Translations under genes and position numbers: made by a program
In this document: piece by piece, positions 57,628 through 64,000 of the stretch
Position numbering within the stretch: position 1 is the first letter of the stretch
Layout: each line of letters starts with the position of its first letter
DNA from: Episyrphus balteatus
Lineage: Eukaryota > Arthropoda > Insecta > Diptera > Syrphidae
Length of the DNA stretch: 64,000 nt
Direction of reading: 5' to 3'
Assembly (NCBI RefSeq): GCF_945859705.1
Contig: NC_079137.1
Span: forward strand, 34,655,554-34,719,553
The notes under the pieces: model-generated
Databases searched by the model: none
What the model was told of the DNA's origin: nothing
Seen by the model: the letters and a program-made list of their open reading frames with translations, nothing else

Positions 57628-60216
57628 CAGGGTGTCCCAAAAGTAATGGATCAAACGAAATATGCTGATAGGCCAACTTTAGGGCTCTCAGAATTTGGTA
57701 ACTTGTTCATCCCAAATCCTTACGGTTTTCGATTTAATGCAGTTTTTGTGAAATTTCGAAAAACCCCGACTTTGCAACAGTATTTTGCTTCCTCCGCTCA
57801 TAATTGATTTTTGTTTTTCACAATTTTTTCACTAAAACATTGCCTAATAATAAGAAATAATTAATTTATCAAAATATTTTTTTATTTCATATGCCATTTT
57901 GCTGCAAATTAATTAACAGTTCCATATTTTATAAAAACTCAATTTCTTTCTTTTATTTCAGAGCAACAGCCTGAAAAAAATTTGTATGGTGTGGCACTGG
58001 TTTATTATCTTGAAAACTTGTCGTGTTATTGCAGTTTTCAAAAATGTATAAAAGTTTCCAAAGTTGAAGTTAGAACTGAAGATATTACAATTTTAAAGCA
58101 ACAAAACAGGGCTTTTCAGAGAAAAATAACAAAGAAAAATAAACACAGTTTCTCGAGTGTTGTTTGTTTATTTCTTTTTGAACAAAAGCCTCGATTTTTG
58201 TTTGTTATTTTGCTCTGAAAACGTCTGTTTTTTTGCATTCAAATTGTAATATCTTTCGTTCTATTTGCAACTTTGGAATTTTTAATACATTTTTGAAAAC
58301 TGCTATAACACGGCAAGTTTTCAAAATAATAAACCAGTGCCACACCATACAAATTTTTTTCAGGCTGTTGCTCTGAAATAAAAGAAAGAAATTGAGTTTT
58401 TATAAAATATGGAACTGTTAATTAATTTGCAGCAAAATGGCATATAATACAGTAAAATAAGGAGAAAAAAGGGGTAAATCTCGGAATGAATGTTAGTAGA
58501 AATTTTTTTTGCTCAATATCTTCCTTTTGCCATTCTATAACATATCTCAAAAGTCTAGAAAAATCTCATGTTCGCTTGTCGCGATTTCAAGGTCAAATCG
58601 CGAAATGGAGATTTTCAAAATTAGCAAAAATAGGCTATGGTATTATATACACATATGATACATGATTTCAAGGTATTTTTTAATGCTGATTCCAAAAAAT
58701 CTAAAATCAAGACAATCTGACGTCTCTTTAAAAAGTTATACCTGTTTTTCATCTGTCAACTCATATTATTATAGCAGTTGCAAACTTACTGCCGACAAAC
58801 CCTTAAAAGTTATGGTAGATGAACCAAATTTTGCATGAAGATTTTAGAATCCATCATTATTAAAAATCAAAACAATCCATTACAAAAAATATATATACCT
58901 ACCTACGAAATAATGGTATTTTTTGATGAAGCGGCAAATTTTAGGATATGCACTAAAGAAGATTCTTGTTCATCTAAGGAATAAGTGCTAATAGGCTAAT
59001 TTTTTCATTTTAATCTTTGTTTGGATATTCTTTAACTACCCTCAAAAATCTAAAAAAATCTCATGTCCGCAAGTCCTAATTTTCTTGGTTTGAAAATAAG
59101 GTGCAGATTTTAAAAGATTGAGAAACTTCACTTCAGATATTTGTGTCAGATCAACATGAATAAGGTGCATTACTTTTCAGGGATGGTCAGGTTGACTTGT
59201 TTGTGAGTTTTATTGGAATAAAAGTTAAAAAATACCTTTAAATCATGTCGCTTATGTTGGTATACATATACAAATTTAAACTTTTCTTATTATTTTTTAA
59301 AATCTGCACCTTATTTTCAAACCAAGAAAATTAGGACTTGCGGACATGAGATTTTTTTAGATTTTTGAGGGTAGTTAAAGAATATCCAAACAAAGATTAA
59401 AATGAAAAAATTAGCCTATTAGCACTTATTCCTTAGATGAACAAGAATCTTCTTTAGTGCATATCCTAAAATTTGCCGCTCCATCAAAAAATACCATTAT
59501 TTCGTAGGTATATATATTTTTTGTAATGGATTGTTTTGATTTTTAATAATGATGGATTCTAAAATCTTCATGCAAAATTTGGTTCATCTACCATAACTTT
59601 TAAGGGTTTGTCGGCAGTAAGTTTGCAACTGCTATAATAATATGAGTTGACAGATGAAAAACAGGTATAACTTTTTAAAGAGACGTCAGATTGTCTTGAT
59701 TTTAGATTTTTTGGAATCAGCATTAAAAAATACCTTGAAATCATGTATCATATGTGTATATAATACCATAGCCTATTTTTGCTAATTTTGAAAATCTCCA
59801 TTTCGCGATTTGACCTTGAAATCGCGACAAGCGAACATGAGATTTTTCTAGACTTTTGAGATATGTTATAGAATGGCAAAAGGAAGATATTGAGCAAAAA
59901 AAATTTCTACTAACATTCATTCCGAGGTTAAACCCTTATTTGACTGGATTAATATGAAATAAAAAAATATTTTGATAAATTAATTATTTCTTATTATTAG
60001 GCAATGTTTTAGTGAAAAAATTGTGAAAAACAAAAATCAATTATGAGCGGAGGAAGCAAAATACTGTTGCAAAGTCGGGGTTTTTCGAAATTTCACAAAA
60101 ACTGCATTAAATCGAAAACCATAAGGATTTGGGATGAACAAGTTACCAAATTCTGAGAGCCCTAAAGTTGGCCTATCAGCATATTTCGTTTGATCCATTA
60201 CTTTTGGGACACCCTG
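57628..60216. mobile_element. Foldback element FB-C interrupted by FB-A copy 2
   Basis: Ends CAGGGTGTCCCAAAAGTAAT and ATTACTTTTGGGACACCCTG are inverted repeats, with TA on both sides (57,626-27 and 60,217-18). The left arm (57,628-58,032) pairs with a right arm split in two (58,302-58,446 and 59,952-60,216) by FB-A. The undisturbed element was about 1.1 kb with a loop of about 270 bp. Tc1/mariner-like by TA and terminal pattern; no transposase. Confidence 0.87.
58447..59949. mobile_element. Foldback element, family FB-A, copy 2
   Basis: 1.5 kb, nearly identical to 12,841-14,322. Ends ATACAGTAAAATAAGG and CTTATTTGACTGGAT. The insertion splits the right arm of FB-C at GGCATAT|GAAAT, so FB-A is younger. 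The loop (about 59,110-59,290) is the reverse complement of the copy 1 loop. Confidence 0.9.
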
Positions 60217-60339
60217 TAGAAAAAAGCAATAGGTATTATTATAAAAAAAATTAAATGGTTCTAAATGCTAGTCTATGTTGTTAAATTAAGAATCTAACCA
60301 ACAAGAAGTTCCACAAAAATTTCAACAAATTTTCAACTA

Positions 60340-61225
60340 CCATAACGTAATGTTACGTAAAACATTGTAACAACATTTTAATCTAAAATTGTATGGGAAT
60401 TAATATGATTTGGTAATATTTTGCACGTAGTTTGTTTTGCCATTAGTTTTAATTTCCTTAAGTATAACGTAACGTAAAAGGAAACTATTCTCATCATTTT
60501 ATCTATGTTTAAAATAACGTAAGAATGTTAACGGCAGAGTAAACTAGCAAATAGGAAAAAGGTGTTCTTAAAAATTTTAAACGAAACGTAAAATAGAGTA
60601 ACGTAACACAATTAAATATACAAATACCGAGCAAAGAGTGTAGAATTTAATTATTATTATTAAAAAAAAGTAACTTTAAAATATAAGTGAATTAGCTAAC
60701 TATTTTATGTTGTGTCTTATTGTGATGTACACTACAACGTAACGTAAGGATGGAACGATATTACGTGAAAACTAAAGAAATATAACTCTTTATAGTTTTT
60801 ATGCTTTCCACAAATTTTTGAAGTTTCGTTTGTGATTTTATCAAAATCAATGAAAAGTATTTCATGAATATTTTTTTCTAAAATCGGAATGTAACGTAAC
60901 GGTGCAAACGTTATTAAAACTTTGAATCTATTTTTTGCTTAAATATTGAGCAAAGAGTATAATTACTTATAAGTTTCTGTTTCTATTTCTCTGAACTGTT
61001 TTCTACACCATTACGTAACGAAGAGGTGGAAAGATATTAAGTGGAAGTTAACGAAATACAAATTTTGATCTACACTATTATGTAACTTAAATATAGAATC
61101 ACACTTTCTTTAAATACTATCGTTTTTACTCAGTCAAGATTTCAAAGTTTCAACTAACATTTTATCTAAGCTAGTGAGAATAAGTTGACAATTTTTTTTA
61201 GATATGAATTTGTAACGTAACGTAA
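60340..61225. repeat. TAACGT-rich degenerate repeat, 3' part
   Basis: Words such as ATAACGTAACGTAAAAG, GAGTAACGTAACAC, ACAACGTAACGTAAGG, GTAACGTAACGGTGC and GTAACGTAACGTAAT are spaced irregularly through about 900 bp of AT-rich sequence. Confidence 0.75.
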
Positions 61226-61271
61226 TAAATTGTATTAATATTTTAAATCTGTTTTTTTTTTAATATTTCAG

Positions 61272-61563
61272 GAAATCATCGATCCCGCCGGAAAAGCAAA
61301 CTTCTTCAAAGCCATCGGAGTAGCAAGTCAAGTTTTCAACACCCTAACTGAAGTAATTCAAGGTCCTTGTACACTCAATCAACAGGCTTTGGCTCACTCA
61401 AGATTGTGGGACGCTGTTGGTGGTTTCTTATTCTTATTTTCACACATGCAAGAGAAACTATCAAAACATTCCAGTCAGGTTGATCTTCTAAAGGAATTGT
61501 TAAATTTACAAAAGGACATGATTACTATGATGTTGTCTATGTTAGAAGGAAATGTTGTAAACG
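61272..61563 (+). CDS. RyR: RyR coding exon 31 (residues 4077-4174)
   Basis: 97 codons plus 1 nt, acceptor ATTTCAG. Encodes EIIDPAGKANFFKAIGVASQ, FNTLTEVIQGPCTLNQQAL and LLKELLNLQKDMITMMLSML. Completes the RIH-associated domain. The donor AACG|GTTAGA is non-canonical at +3 to +5. Confidence 0.97.
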
Positions 61564-61623
61564 GTTAGAATACTGACTTTTAGAGTGAAAAAGGCAATAT
61601 TTCTATTTACCAAATTTTTTTAG

Positions 61624-61825
61624 GAACTATTGGAAAGCAAATGGTAGACACTTTGGTTGAATCAGCATCGAATGTGGAATTGATTTTGAAATATTTCGAT
61701 ATGTTCTTGAAATTGAAAGATCTAACAGAATCACCAAGCTTCCAAGAAATTGATATTAAAAATGAAGGATGGGTTACACCAAAAGATTTTAGAGATAAAA
61801 TGGAACAATCGAAAAATTATACACC
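61624..61825 (+). CDS. RyR: RyR coding exon 32 (residues 4174-4241, first EF-hand)
   Basis: Encodes GTIGKQMVDTLVESASNVEL, KYFDMFLKLKDLTESPSF and QEIDIKNEGWVTPKDFRDKM. The last part is a degenerate EF-hand whose loop (D-I-K-N-E-G-W-V) keeps few calcium ligands. Ends in split proline codon CC|A. Confidence 0.97.
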
Positions 61826-61894
61826 GTAAGTTTTTTTGATCAAAAAACTTTTAAAATCTGGAATTTCAATTTTTTTTTAAATTTAAATTTACAG

Positions 61895-64000
61895 AGAAGA
61901 AATGGATTTCCTTTTGGCATGTTGCGAACGGAATCACGAAGGGAAAATCGACTACGGAGCTTTCGTCGACCGTTTCCATGAACCATCAAAGGAAATCGGT
62001 TTCAACTTGGCTGTACTATTGACCAATCTTAGCGAACATATGCCCAATGAACCTCGATTAGCTCGTTTCCTCGAAACAGCCGGTTCAGTTCTCAACTACT
62101 TCGAACCATTTTTGGGTCGTATTGAAATTTTAGGCAGTTCAAAACGTATCGAACGTGTTTACTTCGAAATTAAGGAATCGAATATCGAACAATGGGAGAA
62201 ACCCCAAATTAAGGAATCGAAACGAGCCTTCTTCTATTCAATTGTTACAGAAGGCGGCGACAAGGAGAAGCTTGAGGCTTTCGTTAATTTCTGTGAAGAT
62301 GCTATATTTGAAATGACTCATGCTTCTGGATTAATGGCTACCGATGATGGTGGATCGAATATTAAACGGGAATCATCTTATAGTTCTTACATGAGTGAGG
62401 AGGAAGAAGAACGTGCAGCTCGAGATCCAATCCGAAGGAGTATTCAAGCTGTCAAAGATGGTATCAAATTTGTTATACACATGTTAAGTCCGGCAAATAT
62501 CAAACATCAAATCGGTGTTATGCAAACCAAGTCGATACCGGAATTGATTGTTGGCTTCTTTAAGATCATCTTCTACATGTTCTACTACACCGGATATGGA
62601 AATGTGTGCGTGGTTAAGTATATTTTTGGAATTCTCATGAATCTTATGCGTGGATCTGGATCTGATGAGCCCGAAGTTATGTTACCAATTGAAGAAGACA
62701 AATTTGGTGGAAGATCACTTCCTCCATTACCAATTGAAGAACCTCCAGGCACTGTTCAAGCATTTGGTTTGGATATTAGCAAAGAAGAAAATGGCCAGTA
62801 TAAGGTTGCCCCCCATGAGTCTCCGGGTGTAAGCCCTAGTTCGTCAATGGAAGAAACTGGTGAATCTAGCCCTGAAGATGGTACGGGAACATCTGAAGCA
62901 GTAATTGATGAGCAACAACAGGAACCAATGTCGATTGTTGATTTACTTGGTGGCGATGCTGCCAAAAAGGCTGCTCAAGAACGTCAAGAAGCTCAAAAAG
63001 CCCAAGAAGCAGCAATGGCATCAATTGAAGCTGAAGCAAAGAAATCTTCTGCTGCACCTCAAGAAACCCCAGCTGTTCATCAAATCGATTTCTCACAATA
63101 CACACATCGTGCTGTCAGTTTCTTGGCTAGGAATTTCTATAATTTGAAATATGTTGCTTTGGTTCTTGCTTTCAGTATCAACTTTATGTTGCTCTTCTAT
63201 AAGGTTACATCATTTGACGATGATGAAGACGGTTCAGGCGATGAAGATCTTATCATTGGATCGGGCTCAGGAGGAGGACTTTCGTCATCTGGATTTGGTT
63301 CGGGAGAGGGTTCAGGTGAAGATGGTGAAGATATTGATGATATACCGGAATTGGTACATGTTGATGAAGATTACTTCTATATGGAACACGTTATCAGAAT
63401 AGCAGCTTTCTTGCATAGTATGGTGTCGTTAGCGATGTTGATTGCTTACTATCATCTCAAGGTTCCATTGGCTATTTTCAAGAGGGAAAAGGAAATTGCT
63501 AGACGTTTAGAATTCGATGGTTTGTTTATTGCTGAACAACCGGAAGATGATGATTTAAAGTCACATTGGGATAAGTTGGTGATATCAGCTAAATCGTTCC
63601 CTGTCAATTATTGGGATAAATTCGTCAAGAAGAAGGTTCGTCAAAAGTATTCAGAGACCTATGATTTTGACTCGATATCGAATCTCTTGGGTATGGAAAA
63701 GAGTGCTTTTACAGCGCAAGAAAGTGAAGAAGGCGGATTCATCAAGTACATCTTTAACATTGATTGGAGATATCAGGTGTGGAAGGCTGGAGTAACAATT
63801 ACTGATAATGCTTTCTTGTATTCACTGTGGTATTTCACTTTTTCGGTTATGGGTAATTTCAATAATTTCTTCTTTGCTGCCCATTTGCTGGATGTAGCTG
63901 TTGGTTTCAAGACCTTACGAACAATCTTGCAGTCTGTAACGCATAACGGCAAACAGTTGGTATTGACAGTGTTACTTTTGACTATCGTCGTATACATTTA
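61895..64000 (+). CDS. RyR: RyR coding exon 33, partial (residues 4241-4942, EF-hand 2, TM domain)
   Basis: Acceptor TTTACAG; the frame is open to the window edge (701 codons). It has EF-hand 2 (CERNHEGKIDYGAFVDRF), then a conserved FLGRIEILGSSKRIERVYFE block, an auxiliary membrane segment (about 4455-4480), an acidic/Ala-rich linker, S1 (about 4658-4680, LVLAFSINFMLLFYKV), S2 (about 4743-4765), S3 (about 4880-4898), S4 (to about 4916) and the start of S5. The KVPLAIFKREKEIARRLEFD linker is diagnostic. The selectivity filter lies beyond the edge. Confidence 0.98.

Larger units (their letters stand above)
57314..61271 (+). other. RyR: RyR intron 30, nested foldbacks and TAACGT words
   Basis: 3,958 bp. 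Starts with a TAACGT-rich zone (57,314-57,505), continues into a foldback (57,628-60,216) with a second foldback inside it, then resumes the TAACGT zone (60,340-61,225). Excluding the elements, the host intron would be about 1.4 kb. Confidence 0.85.
21967..64000 (+). other. RyR: Ryanodine receptor gene (5' UTR exon to right edge, 3' end missing)
   Basis: This is a single-copy style gene model for the intracellular calcium-release channel of the sarco/endoplasmic reticulum, a homotetramer that opens on cytosolic calcium and drives muscle contraction. It has 33 constitutive coding exons plus three alternative ones, all with GT/AG introns and matching phases, giving about 4,942 residues before the window ends. 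The insect protein is about 5,100 residues, so roughly 180-190 residues (pore helix, selectivity filter, S6, C-terminal zinc site) are off the right edge. Recognition is by near-identity to the Drosophila protein across every domain, from memory rather than by search. Introns range from about 50 bp to 4.6 kb; the long ones are repeat-filled. No premature stop or frameshift was seen in any exon. Confidence 0.98.

Noticed and set aside
57982..58218. 78-codon open frame MYGVALVYY...
   Set aside because: It spans the arm and loop of the foldback FB-C; half of it is mirrored in the other arm.

Overview
The window is insect nuclear DNA, almost certainly from a fly (Diptera). The exons conceptually translate to a protein that is near-identical over long stretches to the Drosophila ryanodine receptor (RyR, Rya-r44F) as I remember it. 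Introns and flanks are very AT-rich, with long A and T runs, and are loaded with non-autonomous DNA transposons. This points to a larger and more repeat-rich genome than Drosophila. I cannot name the species.

Layout. Positions 1-21,966 hold no recognisable host protein-coding exon. This flank contains a dispersed repeat (1-320), a Harbinger-type MITE (1,245-1,521), an inverted repeat (2,285-2,782), a decayed Tc1-like transposase on the minus strand (about 3,820-4,565), a diverged tandem duplication (6,260-7,680 and 8,025-10,632), two large foldback elements (12,841-14,322 and 14,537-16,428), and a dispersed repeat interrupted by a hAT-like element with perfect 13-bp termini and an 8-bp target duplication (20,502-21,335). 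Noncoding first exon(s) and the promoter of RyR probably lie somewhere in or beyond this flank.

From 21,967 to the right edge the window is one plus-strand gene, the ryanodine receptor. I place a 5' UTR acceptor at 21,966, the start codon at 22,110 and 33 constitutive coding exons, all with GT/AG junctions and consistent phase. They encode about 4,942 residues. The frame is still open at position 64,000, in the S5 helix, so the pore loop, S6 and C-terminus (roughly 180-190 residues) lie beyond the edge. Domain order is N-terminal beta-trefoil/InsP3R-like and MIR, RIH, SPRY1, RyR repeats 1-2, SPRY2, SPRY3, second RIH, RyR repeats 3-4, calmodulin-binding segment, RIH-associated domain, EF-hands and membrane domain.

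The most interesting host-gene observations are alternative exons found from frame and splice-site logic. There is a mutually exclusive pair inside SPRY2, both 100 nt (31,564-31,663 and 32,038-32,137). There is an in-frame 105-nt, arginine-rich cassette (53,044-53,148) directly after the calmodulin-binding segment. There is a 33-nt microexon (53,698-53,730) after the acidic stretch, and a 12-nt alternative acceptor at 49,426/49,438.

The introns carry more elements: nested foldbacks (57,628-60,216) that share a family with the upstream copy but have the loop inverted, a Harbinger-like foldback with a nested MITE (45,088-46,667), a perfect 94-bp palindrome (34,665-34,758), a field of about 16 GGGCGCCA-type boxes (38,969-40,290), a GACGCGTTT minisatellite, a TTTTA array next to an acceptor, and a TAACGT-rich intron whose repeat begins at the splice donor. 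The intronic foldbacks are transcribed with RyR pre-mRNA and could fold into long hairpins.
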